Assembly: GCF_029945895.1 (NCBI RefSeq)
Contig: NZ_JAQSDL010000008.1
Span: 24,101-88,100, forward strand
Direction: 5' to 3'
Length of the DNA: 64,000 nucleotides
Source of the DNA: Polaromonas sp.
GTDB lineage: Bacteria; Pseudomonadota; Gammaproteobacteria; Burkholderiales; Burkholderiaceae_C
Each line of letters begins with the position of its first letter. Position 1 is the stretch's first letter. Shown here one piece after another: positions 44,206 through 53,509 of this stretch. The position numbers and the translations under genes were made by a program. The notes under the pieces are model-generated. The model made no database searches. It was not told the DNA's origin and saw only the letters and a list, made by a program, of their open reading frames with translations.

Positions 44206-46101
44206 ATGAATCGTTATCCGGTCTGGAAGTACGCGGTCATCGTCGTCGCCCTGTTGATTGCCGCCCTTTACACGCTGCCCAATTTTTTTGGCGAGGCGCC
44301 TGCGGTACAGGTTTCTGCCGCCCGGTCCAGCGTCAAGATTGACGGGACAACAGTCGCTCGCGTTGAGAAGGCGCTCAAGGATGTGAATATCGTTGCGGAG
44401 ACGGTGACCTTTGACGTCACGTCGGTCAAGGCACGTTTCGGCGATACGGACACTCAGCTCAAAGCCAAGGACGCGATTGAAAAAGCGCTGCTGCCCGACC
44501 CGGCCACACCGTCCTACATCGTGGCCCTCAATCTGCTGTCACGCTCGCCCGCCTGGCTGACTTCCCTGAACGCGCGGCCCATGTACCTGGGCCTGGACTT
44601 GCGCGGCGGTGTGCATTTCATGCTGCAGGTGGACATGCAGGCGGCACTGACGAAAAAAGCCGAGTCGCTGGCCGGAGACATCCGTCTGGTGCTGCGGGAA
44701 AAGAACATCCGCCACGGTGGCATCAACCGCAACGGCCAGGTGATTGAGGTCCGGTTCCGCGACACGGCGACGCTGGAATCCGCCAAACGCCTGATCCAGG
44801 ACCAGTTTGTGGACCTGCAGCTGGCAGACGCCCCCGACGGGACCGAGTACAGGCTCAATGCCAGCATCAAGCCCGAGGCGGCCCGTCTGGTACAGGAGCA
44901 GGCACTCAAGCAGAACATGGTGACACTGCACAACCGTATCAACGAACTCGGTGTTGCCGAGCCTGTGATCCAGCAGCAGGGGCTCGATCGCATCGTGGTG
45001 CAGTTGCCCGGTGTACAGGACACGGCCAAAGCCAAGGATATTCTGGGGCGCACAGCCACGCTGGAAATGCGGCTGGTCGATGAAAGCGCCGAAGGCCGTG
45101 CGGCCGAGAGCGGCGCCAGTGCCGTTCCTTTTGGATCCGAGCGCTTCCTCGAGCGCGACGGCCGGCCCGTGATTGTGAAGAAACAGGTGATCCTGACCGG
45201 CGAAAGCCTGACCGACGCCCAGCCGGGCTTTGACTCGCAGAGCCAGCAGCCCAAGGTGGACCTGACCGTTGATGCCAAGGGCGGGCGCATCATGCGCGAC
45301 GTGAGCCGCGAAAACGTCAAGAAACGCATGGCGATTGTTCTGTTTGAAAAGGGCAAGGGCGAGGTACTGACGGCGCCGGTCATCCAGAGCGAGCTCGGCA
45401 ACCGTTTCCAGATTTCCGGCTCCATGAGCGTGACCGAAGCCAATGACCTGGCGCTGCTTCTGCGCGCCGGCTCGCTTGCTGCCCCCATGGAAATCATTGA
45501 GGAGCGCACCATTGGCCCGAGCCTGGGTGCGGAAAACATTGCCAAGGGCTTTCACAGCGTGGCTTGGGGCTTTCTCGTGATCGTCGCTTTCATGGCCGTT
45601 TATTACATGCTGTTCGGGCTGTTCTCCGGGCTGGCCCTGGCGGTGAACCTGCTCTTGCTGGTGGCGGTGCTGTCCATGCTGCAGGCGACCCTGACCCTGC
45701 CAGGCATGGCTGCCATGGCGCTGGCGCTGGGCATGGCGATTGACTCGAATGTCCTGATCAACGAACGGGTGCGCGAGGAGCTGCGCAATGGCGTGGCGCC
45801 GCAGGCCGCCATCCATAGCGGCTATGAGCGCGCCTGGGCGACCATCCTGGACTCGAACATCACCACGCTGATTGCCGGTCTGGCCTTGCTGGCCTTCGGT
45901 TCCGGACCGGTGCGCGGATTTGCCGTGGTGCACGTCATTGGCATCTTGACCAGCATGTTTTCAGCCGTGTTTTTCTCACGCGGTCTGGTCAACCTCTGGT
46001 ACGGACGGCAGAAAAAACTCAAATCGGTGTCCATTGGTACCGTCTGGCGACCCGCCAGCAACGCGGCGGTGCCTGCCAAGCCTACGGCCTCGGCCAACTA
46101 G
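44206..46101 (+). CDS. secD: Protein translocase subunit SecD
   Basis: A 631-residue membrane protein that uses the proton gradient to help pull proteins across the membrane. It has a helix at the start (KYAVIVVALLIAALYTLPN), the P1 head region LDLRGGVHFMLQVDMQAAL, and a C-terminal block of five helices with GFLVIVAFMAVYYMLFGLFS and the conserved MALALGMAIDSNVLINERVR. Length and domain order are normal. It lies between yajC and secF, with 27 bp before secF. Confidence 0.97.
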   Translation: MNRYPVWKYAVIVVALLIAALYTLPNFFGEAPAVQVSAARSSVKIDGTTVARVEKALKDVNIVAETVTFDVTSVKARFGDTDTQLKAKDAIEKALLPDPATPSYIVALNLLSRSPAWLTSLNARPMYLGLDLRGGVHFMLQVDMQAALTKKAESLAGDIRLVLREKNIRHGGINRNGQVIEVRFRDTATLESAKRLIQDQFVDLQLADAPDGTEYRLNASIKPEAARLVQEQALKQNMVTLHNRINELGVAEPVIQQQGLDRIVVQLPGVQDTAKAKDILGRTATLEMRLVDESAEGRAAESGASAVPFGSERFLERDGRPVIVKKQVILTGESLTDAQPGFDSQSQQPKVDLTVDAKGGRIMRDVSRENVKKRMAIVLFEKGKGEVLTAPVIQSELGNRFQISGSMSVTEANDLALLLRAGSLAAPMEIIEERTIGPSLGAENIAKGFHSVAWGFLVIVAFMAVYYMLFGLFSGLALAVNLLLLVAVLSMLQATLTLPGMAAMALALGMAIDSNVLINERVREELRNGVAPQAAIHSGYERAWATILDSNITTLIAGLALLAFGSGPVRGFAVVHVIGILTSMFSAVFFSRGLVNLWYGRQKKLKSVSIGTVWRPASNAAVPAKPTASAN

Positions 46102-46128
46102 ACCAGAGAACAACGGACAGACAACGCC

Positions 46129-47082
46129 ATGGAATTCTTCAAAATCCACAAAGACATTCCGTTCATGCGGCATGCCTTGATCTTCAATGTGATTTCATTC
46201 ACGACCTTTGTCCTGGCCGTGGTTTTCCTGTTTTCACGTGGCCTGCACCTGTCGGTGGAATTCACGGGCGGCACGGTGATGGAGGTCAGCTATTCGCAGC
46301 CCGCCGACGTTGAAAAGGTCAGGGGCACGGTGGCGGGGCTGGGCTTTACCGATGTGCAGGTGCAGAATTTCGGCACGGCGCGCGAGGTGATGATCCGCTT
46401 GCCCGCACAAAAAGGCGTGACCACCGCCCAGCAGAGCGAGAAGGTGATGACGGCGCTGAAGGCCGATGACCCCCAGATCACCCTGCGGCGGACCGAGTTT
46501 GTCGGCCCCCAGGTCGGCGAGGAGCTGGCCCAGGATGGCCTGAAGGCGCTGGCCATGGTGGTGGTGGGCATCATGATTTACCTGGCGTTTCGCTTCGAAT
46601 GGAAGTACGCGGTGGCGGCCATCATTGCCAACCTGCATGACGTCGTGATCATTCTCGGCTTCTTCGCATTTTTTCAGTGGGAGTTTTCGCTCTCCGTGCT
46701 GGCTGCCGTGCTTGCCGTGCTAGGCTACTCGGTCAATGAATCGGTGGTGATTTTCGATCGGATTCGTGAAAATTTCCGCCGTTACCGCAAGATGAACACC
46801 GTGCAGATCATCGACAACGCGATCACCTCCACCATCAGCCGCACCATCATCACGCATGGCTCGACGCAGATCATGGTGTTGTCGATGCTGCTCTTCGGCG
46901 GACCGACGTTGTTTTATTTTGCGCTGGCCCTCACGATCGGCATCCTGTTTGGCATCTATTCTTCGGTGTTTGTGGCCGCGGCGATTGCCATGTGGCTGGG
47001 CATCAAGCGCGAAGACCTTGTCAAGTCCTCGGGGAAAAAGGAAGAGGATCCCAACGATCCGAATGCCGGCGCAACGGTTTAG
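46129..47082 (+). CDS. secF: Protein translocase subunit SecF
   Basis: A 317-residue partner of SecD with six helices. It starts MEFFKIHKDIPFM and has the periplasmic motif VEFTGGTVMEVSYSQ, then the membrane signature GYSVNESVVIFDRIRENFR and ISRTIITHGSTQI. It forms the SecDF motor with the preceding gene. The downstream DUF1631 gene begins 27 bp later in the same direction, but its link to Sec is not established. Confidence 0.97.
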   Translation: MEFFKIHKDIPFMRHALIFNVISFTTFVLAVVFLFSRGLHLSVEFTGGTVMEVSYSQPADVEKVRGTVAGLGFTDVQVQNFGTAREVMIRLPAQKGVTTAQQSEKVMTALKADDPQITLRRTEFVGPQVGEELAQDGLKALAMVVVGIMIYLAFRFEWKYAVAAIIANLHDVVIILGFFAFFQWEFSLSVLAAVLAVLGYSVNESVVIFDRIRENFRRYRKMNTVQIIDNAITSTISRTIITHGSTQIMVLSMLLFGGPTLFYFALALTIGILFGIYSSVFVAAAIAMWLGIKREDLVKSSGKKEEDPNDPNAGATV

Positions 47083-47109
47083 GCAAAGCGCACCAACACA
47101 TACACGGAC

Positions 47110-49581
47110 GTGGCCGCAAACACCAAAAGAGACCTTCTTCTTGCCCGGCAGGCGCGCGAACGGTTTGTGATCCACGCCGCGCGCATCCTGCCCGAGCTGG
47201 CCGGCGCCATCAGGCAAAAGCTCTCTGCCCTGACCGAGCAAAGCGGCAGTGCCCGCGACATGCAGGACCGCCGTGACGCCTGGCTGTCCTTTCAGAGCTC
47301 GGAAGCGAGTTGGGTCAACGCCACCATCACTGCATGGAAAAATGCGCTTCTCCCGACAGCCGCGCCGCTTGGCGTGGCGGTCGATACCGGCAAATTCGAG
47401 CTGATGGGCAACGAGGTGATGGAGAACAGGATTCTTGCCTCCCGCCTTGCCTTGCGCCTGCTGGACAGCGCCAGCTGGGAACTCAACGACCTGCGCCTGC
47501 GCGTCCAGAGCCTTGAGGGGGTTTCCGAACTCGCCAAGGAAGACATTCTCCGCCCCGAAGTCCTCTCGCAGAAGATGGTGGAGCAATGGACCCTGGCGCC
47601 GCTGTCGCGCGAGGTCTGGCTGATGGTGCAGGACCTGATCCAGCAGCAGCTGACCGCGCATCTGCTGGAGGCCTACCGCGCCGCCAACGAATTCCTGATC
47701 AAGGAAAACGTGATGGTGGACATTGATCTTCGCGCACTCGTCAAGCGCACACCTTCTGCAAGCAACCCGCCACCGGTTCGCGCCAAGACCAAGCCGTCAG
47801 GCAACCGCAACGCGGAACCGGCGGGACAGCAGGCGTTCGGGACGGGCTCGTCCGGAGGAGCCGGCGGTGGCGGCGGGGGGGCGAGTGGTGGGCGTTCGGG
47901 ATCAGCATCAGGATCAGGATCAGGATCAGGATCGGGTTCGGGGTCAGGGTCAGGGTCGGGGTCGGGGTCGGGGTCAGGGCATGGCGGCGGCGGTAACGCT
48001 TCCGGCGGGACGGGGAACTCTGCTGCAGCCAGGGAAGCGATCCACGACGAGACGCGCATGCAGACCGGGACATCGCCCCTGGCGCGGGCGCGCATGCGGG
48101 CGCAGGGAGTGATGGGGCACCTCAAGCGCCTGTTATCCGATCACGCCGTTGATTTTGATCACACCCACGCCAATCAGCCCTCGCCCCAGCTGGCGCAGGC
48201 CCTGTCCAGGGTGCAAACGCGAGCCGCGACGGGTAATGCCTATGAAGGCACCCTCGTCGATGCTCCCGGTCAGGTTTACGGTGCCGTTGATGTGGAGCAG
48301 GCGGCAGGCGCTTTGCGCCAGCGCACCAGCGACCTCAAGCAGGCGGCGAGCACGTCCAGTGAAAAAGCCACGATCGAAATCGTGGCGCTCATGTTCCAGA
48401 GCATTCTGGCGGAAGACCGCATTCCGCCAGCCGTGCGGGTGTGGTTCGCCAGGCTGCAGATGCCGGTGCTGCGCGTTGCGATTTCAGAACCCGAGTTTTT
48501 TGGGTCCCTGCAGCATCCGGCCCGCCGGCTGATCGACCGCATGGGCTCCTGTGTGCTTGGCTTTGATGCGACGATCTCGGGCGGTGCGCTGGAAATAGAA
48601 ATCAAGCGCATCGTGCAGGTGATCGAGCAATATCCTGAAACTGGCAGGCGGGTGTTCCAGCTGGTGTACGACGAGTTCCAGAAATTCCTGTCGAAGTTCC
48701 TGTCCGGACAGGGCAGCACTGCGCGCGTGGTGAGTGTTGCCCAGCAGATGGAACAGAAGGAAACCATGGCCATCCAGTACACCATCGAGATGCGCAGCAT
48801 GCTCAACGACATGCCGGTGCGCGAAGAGATTCGTGAGTTCCTTTTCAAGATCTGGGCCGAGGTGTTGGCCATCGCGGCCATGAAAAACGGGCCGCAGCAC
48901 AAGGAAACGATCACGCTCAAGCAGGCTGCAGCCGACCTGGTCTGGGCAGCCAGCGCCAAACCCAACCGCAATGACCGCGCGCGCGTCATCGCCGATCTGC
49001 CCACGCTGCTGCGCCTGCTCCGATCCGGTATGTCCATGCTCGGCATGAGCCTCCCGGTGCAGGATCAGCATCTGAAAATCATCAGTGATACGCTGGCAGA
49101 CGCCTTCATGTCCAAGACCGATGCCATTTCCATGGAGCGCATCGAAGAGATGTCCAAGCGGCTGGCGAATCTGGAGGACTACCTGTCGGACGAGGATGTT
49201 GGTGACCTGCCGCTGGACACTGAAAACCTGGTCATGATGATTGGCATTGATGCCTCGGAGATCGAAGTGATTGCCGATGGCGGCAGCCAGCCCAGCGACG
49301 CCATGCGTTCCTGGGCGCAGGAGTTGCAACTCGGGGCATGGTTCACGCTGGATCACAATGGCCAGGTCAGTCATGTGCAGTTTGCCTGGCGCAGTGACCG
49401 CAAGCAGTTGAACCTGTTTGCATCGACGGACGGCCGCAATTTCCTGATTCAGGCGCGCCGTCTGGCGGCCTATTTGCAGGCCGGCTTGCTCGTGCCGACC
49501 GAAGACGAAGCACTCACGGTGCGCGCCACCCGTGACGCGCTGGCCAAACTCGATGCCAATCCGGAGCGCCTGCTGGGTTGA
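47110..49581 (+). CDS. DUF1631 family protein with Ser-Gly repeat linker
   Basis: An 823-residue protein of the DUF1631 family, function unknown. It has a helical N-terminal part (residues about 1-240), a low-complexity Ser-Gly linker (about 264-290) and a large helical C-terminal part with RLIDRMGSCVLGFDATISGG. The linker is encoded by a tandem 6-bp repeat (47897-47979). The GTG at 47110 is 27 bp after secF. The C-terminal end (QLGAWFTLDHNGQVSHVQFA) resembles a PilZ-like or barrel segment, but I cannot confirm this. The family is common in betaproteobacteria, often with regulatory proteins. Confidence 0.85.
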   Translation: MAANTKRDLLLARQARERFVIHAARILPELAGAIRQKLSALTEQSGSARDMQDRRDAWLSFQSSEASWVNATITAWKNALLPTAAPLGVAVDTGKFELMGNEVMENRILASRLALRLLDSASWELNDLRLRVQSLEGVSELAKEDILRPEVLSQKMVEQWTLAPLSREVWLMVQDLIQQQLTAHLLEAYRAANEFLIKENVMVDIDLRALVKRTPSASNPPPVRAKTKPSGNRNAEPAGQQAFGTGSSGGAGGGGGGASGGRSGSASGSGSGSGSGSGSGSGSGSGSGSGHGGGGNASGGTGNSAAAREAIHDETRMQTGTSPLARARMRAQGVMGHLKRLLSDHAVDFDHTHANQPSPQLAQALSRVQTRAATGNAYEGTLVDAPGQVYGAVDVEQAAGALRQRTSDLKQAASTSSEKATIEIVALMFQSILAEDRIPPAVRVWFARLQMPVLRVAISEPEFFGSLQHPARRLIDRMGSCVLGFDATISGGALEIEIKRIVQVIEQYPETGRRVFQLVYDEFQKFLSKFLSGQGSTARVVSVAQQMEQKETMAIQYTIEMRSMLNDMPVREEIREFLFKIWAEVLAIAAMKNGPQHKETITLKQAAADLVWAASAKPNRNDRARVIADLPTLLRLLRSGMSMLGMSLPVQDQHLKIISDTLADAFMSKTDAISMERIEEMSKRLANLEDYLSDEDVGDLPLDTENLVMMIGIDASEIEVIADGGSQPSDAMRSWAQELQLGAWFTLDHNGQVSHVQFAWRSDRKQLNLFASTDGRNFLIQARRLAAYLQAGLLVPTEDEALTVRATRDALAKLDANPERLLG
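47897..47979 (+). repeat. Ser-Gly hexanucleotide microsatellite inside the DUF1631 gene
   Basis: About 13 tandem units of a 6-bp repeat in two phases: GGATCA units, then GGGTCA/GGGTCG units. All encode Ser-Gly. Because the unit is 6 bp, length change stays in frame. Confidence 0.9.
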
Positions 49582-49585
49582 ATAT

Positions 49586-49672
49586 GGCCCCCACGGTCGC
49601 TCACTGCGTGTAGCTCCATGCCCCCCGAGGGGGCCGCTGCGCGAAGCCAGATCCGCGGCCCCCGGCGGGTGA
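49586..49672. repeat. Family 2 dispersed repeat, copy C
   Basis: It carries GCCCCCACGGTCGCTCACTG, then CCCCCCGAGGGGGCCGCTGC and GATCCGCGGCCCCCGG, the same elements as copies A and D in the opposite orientation to copy A. It lies just after the DUF1631 stop. Confidence 0.78.
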
Positions 49673-49717
49673 GGAAGGGGCCCGTCAAGCGGTTTGGCGA
49701 ATCAATTTTCTTCCGAA

Positions 49718-49740
49718 CCCACGCAGCGAGCGAACGTGGG
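49718..49740 (-). terminator. Hairpin downstream of smg
   Basis: On the minus strand CCCACG and CGTGGG flank TTCGCTCGCTG, 10 bp beyond the smg stop. It probably ends the dprA-smg transcript, though it has no T-run and may be part of a repeat remnant. Confidence 0.45.
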
Positions 49741-49749
49741 GGGCGGTAA

Positions 49750-50274
49750 TCAATGCGCCACCCGGAAGTCTGCGTCGTCGCAGAGTTCGTCCAGGACCAA
49801 TGCATCGGGTTCTTCGCCAAAGCTCCAGTAAACCATCAGCACAATGATCTTGAGATCATCCAGCGCAAGCGGGTCTCCCGGGGCGGCCATCGCCCGGTCG
49901 ATCACGATCTCGCGCATGTGTGACGGCAGCACGCCCGAGGATTCCAGGAAACTGACGAAACCCAGGGCCTGGGCGCCGAGGTGGTCTTGCTCTGCCACCG
50001 AATAGACACGCAGGCTGCCGGCCGACTGGGCCTGGAAGCCGGGTGGTGTGCTGGATGCCGCCGGGGCAGGAGGGACGCTGGCCGGCGAGGCGGCAGGCAT
50101 GCCCACCTGGGTGTTCTGCGCAGCGATGTTCAGGCCGTTGAGCCAGACCAGTGCGGCCTGGATCTCGTCTGCCTCAAAACCGACCGCCGTGAGTTTGCGG
50201 CTCAGCTGGTGCAGCTCGGGGCAGGCGTCGCCTTGCCAGTAATTCTCGTAAACGTACACCAGTACTTCAAACAT
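49750..50274 (-). CDS. smg: Smg family protein (DUF494)
   Basis: A 174-residue DUF494 protein of unknown function that is habitually next to dprA. It begins MFEVLVYVYENYWQGD and ends in a helical domain (ALDDLKIIVLMVYWSFGEEP). A Pro/Ala-rich linker near residues 57-85 joins the two parts. The ATG at 50274 is the normal Smg start; the longer upstream frame is rejected. It starts 79 bp after the dprA stop in the same direction. Confidence 0.93.
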   Translation of the reverse strand: MFEVLVYVYENYWQGDACPELHQLSRKLTAVGFEADEIQAALVWLNGLNIAAQNTQVGMPAASPASVPPAPAASSTPPGFQAQSAGSLRVYSVAEQDHLGAQALGFVSFLESSGVLPSHMREIVIDRAMAAPGDPLALDDLKIIVLMVYWSFGEEPDALVLDELCDDADFRVAH

Positions 50275-50353
50275 GCATCCAATATAACGCAGTTGGGAAC
50301 GGCGCGGCCCTCGTACGTGGCCGAAGGCCCTTGGCCCAACGTAGCCGCAGGCG

Positions 50354-51487
50354 TCAACCCCGCGCCATGCGCTGAAACAGCCCGCCTTGCAGCCTGGAAA
50401 CCTCTCCTGCCATCTCCAGCGCCAGCAGACGGGCCTGCAACTCGGCTGTTGCCAGCCCGGTGCGTGCCTGCAGGGCGTCGAGGCTGACAGGCTCGAAGCC
50501 CATCGCTGCGAACAAGGGTTTATCGGCGGGTTGATCATCTGCCTCTGCGCTTGCGGTCAAAGCAGCGGAAAACCCGGGCAGGTTCAACTCTTCCAGCACG
50601 TCCTGGGCGGACTCCACCAGCTTGGCGCCCTGTTTGATGAGGGCGTGGCAGCCGCGTGACTGCGGGGAGTGGATGGAACCGGGGATGGCGAATACGTCCT
50701 TGCCCTGTTCGGCGGCCAGGCGTGCGGTGATCAGTGAACCCGACTTGAGCGCCGCTTCGACCACCAGCGTGCCTTGTGACAGGCCGGAGATCAGGCGATT
50801 TCGCTTTGGGAAATTCGCAGTGAGCGGCGGTGTCCCCAGCGGGAACTCGCTGATGATCAAACCCTGCTGCGCAATGCGGTGGGCGAGCGCCAGGTGCTGC
50901 TTCGGATACACCCGGTCCAGCCCGGTGCCAACCACGGCCAGCGTGGTGCCGCCGCCGAGCAGGGCGCCATCGTGGGCGGCGCCGTCGACCCCGAGCGCGA
51001 GCCCGGACACCACACAGAGGCCGGCCTCGCCGAACACCCGGGCAAATTGCCGGGCATTGCTTTCCCCCTGCGGCGTTGGGTTCCGGCTGCCCACGATAGC
51101 GAGGCAAGTCGCTATTTTATTTGTAGCGTCGGGCGCCCATGGGTCAGGGGCTCCCAGCATATATAGCATGGAAGGGGGGTCTTCGATGTCGAGCAGTGGT
51201 GACGGGTAACCCGCGTCGCCCAGCGTCATAACGCGCCGGTTGTCTGCGCCCTGCAGCCAGTCAAGCGTGGTCTGAAGCTGGCCGGCCAGGGTCACGGGCT
51301 CGGACAGCAGCGCGTCGGTCAGGCGGTCGGAACCGAGCTGCCGCAAGGTGCTGGCGTCTTGTTCAAAAATGGCCTGGGCCGACCCGAAAGCGGCCAGCAA
51401 CTGGCGGGCTCCCGCGTTGCCGATACCCGGGGTCAGTGACAGGCGCAACCAGGCACCGAGTTCAGCGACATCCATAGCGGGCCGCAT
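50354..51487 (-). CDS. dprA: DNA processing protein DprA
   Basis: A 377-residue protein that loads RecA on incoming single-stranded DNA during transformation. It has an N-terminal SAM-like domain, then the Rossmann fold with AIVGSRNPTPQGESNARQFA, VVSGLALGVDGAAHDGALL and AGVRP-like segments. The C-terminal winged-helix part is LDALQARTGLATAELQARLL. Residues about 108-129 are coded by a family 1 repeat read in frame, in the loop just before the AIVGSR strand. The ATG at 51487 or 51475 may be the true start. It precedes smg. Confidence 0.94.
   Translation of the reverse strand: MRPAMDVAELGAWLRLSLTPGIGNAGARQLLAAFGSAQAIFEQDASTLRQLGSDRLTDALLSEPVTLAGQLQTTLDWLQGADNRRVMTLGDAGYPSPLLDIEDPPSMLYMLGAPDPWAPDATNKIATCLAIVGSRNPTPQGESNARQFARVFGEAGLCVVSGLALGVDGAAHDGALLGGGTTLAVVGTGLDRVYPKQHLALAHRIAQQGLIISEFPLGTPPLTANFPKRNRLISGLSQGTLVVEAALKSGSLITARLAAEQGKDVFAIPGSIHSPQSRGCHALIKQGAKLVESAQDVLEELNLPGFSAALTASAEADDQPADKPLFAAMGFEPVSLDALQARTGLATAELQARLLALEMAGEVSRLQGGLFQRMARG
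51106..51165 (+). repeat. Family 1 dispersed repeat, copy 8, in frame inside dprA
   Basis: It reads GTCGCTATTTTATTTGTAGC, then GTCGGGCGCC and AGGGGCTCCCAGC, a diverged copy of the family 1 consensus. On the minus strand it codes for residues MLGAPDPWAPDATNKIAT of DprA. Confidence 0.65.
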
Positions 51488-51545
51488 TCAGGTGGAGGCG
51501 GCAAGGGAAGTCATGCAGACGGTCTGCATACGCCGGCGCTGACGC

Positions 51546-52763
51546 TCAGTTCGGATTTTCGAAGCGGTCGCCCACTTTCACGCCTTCGGTGACTTCCAGC
51601 ACCAGGGCGTAAGACAGCTTTTCGAAAGTGCGGAAGACAATCAGCAAGCCGTTGCGTTCGTTGGGCAGCCTGATCTGTGTTCTGGCGGAGTCGGTGCGGT
51701 CAGTGATGCGTTCTCCGCTTCGCAAAATCGCCATCACATGGCCCCGCTCCAGACCGTCCCGGATGCCGCGGTTGATGACCACGACCTGGTTGCCCGCCGC
51801 ATACCGCACCGCGCTGCCGTAGATCGAGACGATCTGGCCTTCCACGGGGGTCTGCGGCGCGCGCGGTACATAACTGAGCAGTTCGCGCGGCGGTTCCGGC
51901 ACCAGCCGGTCGCCAACGCGCATTTCCTCCTTGGCGACGAGGATGTCGATGGTGGCCGGAACGACCTCATCGACGAGCTTGCCGTCTTTGCCCTTCACGC
52001 TGGCGGTGGACTCTCCGCGTACCAGCTCGGCCTTGCCGAGAAATTGCGCCTCGTAGCCCAGGATCTCGCCGGTGGCGGGGTCCTTCAGCGCTGTCGCATT
52101 GCGGAAGACCCGGTAATCCAGCGGCTCGCCTTTGGCGGTACTCAGCGGCTTGCCGGTGTCCTTGCTGCTGTAGAGGCCGCGGGCATAGGCGCGGTCGCCA
52201 CGGCTGAGCAAGACCCGGCCTTCCTGGGCGGCCACGATGCGCGGCGCGGTCAAAAACGCGGCTTCGTCGACAATCAGGGCTTCCGACAGGAAGGGTTCAA
52301 TGGCCTGAGGCGACAGCGTCGGGATGGCCGCATCGGCCAGCGATTCGTAACGCGTGCGCGGCGATACCCGCACGGTGCCGGGCTGGCCGTCACCGTCGCC
52401 CGCGCGCCGGGCCCGCAAGGTGGCGCGACCGCCGGTCTTGTCCAGATAGAGCTGCTGGCCGGGGTAAATCCGGTGCGGATTGCGAATGTCGTCCAGATTC
52501 ATGCCCCACAACTCGGGCCAGCGCCAGGGGGTTTTCAGGAACATGCCCGAGATGGCCCACAAGGTGTCACCGCGTTTGACGGTGTATTCGTCGGGTGCGT
52601 TGGGGACCAGGTCACTGAGCGGCACGCCGGTTTGGGCCACCTGGTTGGCCGTGGCCTTCTGGCCGGCGGTGATCGGGAAATTCTGGGCATGCAGGCCCGC
52701 CGTGGATGCCAGCAGGGCAGCCGCTATTGAAATCTGACTGAACCGACCAAAAATATATTGCAT
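51546..52763 (-). CDS. LysM-domain envelope protein
   Basis: A 405-residue secreted protein: signal peptide (GRFSQISIAAALLASTAGLH), then one LysM domain (DEYTVKRGDTLWAISGMFL to PHRIYPGQQLYLD) for peptidoglycan binding, then a long C-terminal region of beta type without a known family name. LysM proteins of this layout are often encoded beside dprA and def in betaproteobacteria. The ATG at 52763 (MQYIFGRF) is preferred to the upstream extension. It is divergent from def. Confidence 0.9.
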   Translation of the reverse strand: MQYIFGRFSQISIAAALLASTAGLHAQNFPITAGQKATANQVAQTGVPLSDLVPNAPDEYTVKRGDTLWAISGMFLKTPWRWPELWGMNLDDIRNPHRIYPGQQLYLDKTGGRATLRARRAGDGDGQPGTVRVSPRTRYESLADAAIPTLSPQAIEPFLSEALIVDEAAFLTAPRIVAAQEGRVLLSRGDRAYARGLYSSKDTGKPLSTAKGEPLDYRVFRNATALKDPATGEILGYEAQFLGKAELVRGESTASVKGKDGKLVDEVVPATIDILVAKEEMRVGDRLVPEPPRELLSYVPRAPQTPVEGQIVSIYGSAVRYAAGNQVVVINRGIRDGLERGHVMAILRSGERITDRTDSARTQIRLPNERNGLLIVFRTFEKLSYALVLEVTEGVKVGDRFENPN

Positions 52764-52951
52764 CTTGAGGCCCTTGGGGCTGGCGCGGCCTTGGTCATCA
52801 AGGCCGGACGCCGTGTTTGTATCTTGATAAATCACTAGCGATTTTGTACTTAAGCCCTTGATTAGGCAACGAATATGCCATTTCGCGACAGCGCGGATGC
52901 TCAAAAATGGCGAAAATTAGCGAAAATAGCGACATCTGATTGCCTGCCACC

Positions 52952-53473
52952 ATGACCCAATTGACCATTCTTCGTTACCCTGACCCGCGTTTGCACACCG
53001 TTGCCAAGCCCGTGGCGGCGGTGGACGCACGCACCCGCACATTGGTGGGCGACATGCTGGAAACCATGTATGCCGCCGAGGGCATCGGCCTGGCCGCCAG
53101 CCAGGTCAATGTGCACGAAAGAGTCGTCGTGATCGACGTCAGTGAGGGTCGGGACCAACCCCTGGTGCTGATCAACCCCGAAATTACCTGGTCCAGCCCC
53201 GAAACCCAGGTCAACGACGAAGGTTGCCTGTCCGTGCCTGGTGTTTACGACGGCGTGGAACGTGCCAGCGCCATCAAGGTGCGGGCGCTGGACCTGGACG
53301 GCAAGCCGCAGACCCACAGCGCCGAAGGCCTGCTGGCGGTGTGCGTGCAGCACGAGATGGACCACCTGATGGGCAAGGTGTTTGTCGAGTACCTTTCGCC
53401 GCTCAAGCGCAACCGTATCAAGACCAAGATGATCAAGCAGAAGAAAGACGAAGAACGCGAATTGGTGCGCTGA
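52952..53473 (+). CDS. def: Peptide deformylase
   Basis: A 173-residue metal-dependent enzyme that removes the formyl group from nascent proteins. All three motifs are intact: GIGLAASQV (44-52), EGCLSVPG with Cys92, and QHEMDHLMG with His134 and His138. The ATG at 52952 is used; the TTG at 52940 is not. It is followed by fmt in the same direction, 36 bp away, the standard def-fmt pair. The 188-bp region upstream is shared with the divergent LysM gene and is AT-rich (CAAAAATGGCGAAAATTAGC). Confidence 0.97.
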   Translation: MTQLTILRYPDPRLHTVAKPVAAVDARTRTLVGDMLETMYAAEGIGLAASQVNVHERVVVIDVSEGRDQPLVLINPEITWSSPETQVNDEGCLSVPGVYDGVERASAIKVRALDLDGKPQTHSAEGLLAVCVQHEMDHLMGKVFVEYLSPLKRNRIKTKMIKQKKDEERELVR

Positions 53474-53509
53474 CCATGGCGCGCCCTGCGCATGGGCGAA
53501 AATGGGTCG

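Noticed and set aside
49586..49745. Possible small gene between the DUF1631 gene and smg
   Set aside because: The stretch is explained by a family 2 repeat and a hairpin, and no frame has a ribosome site or protein character.
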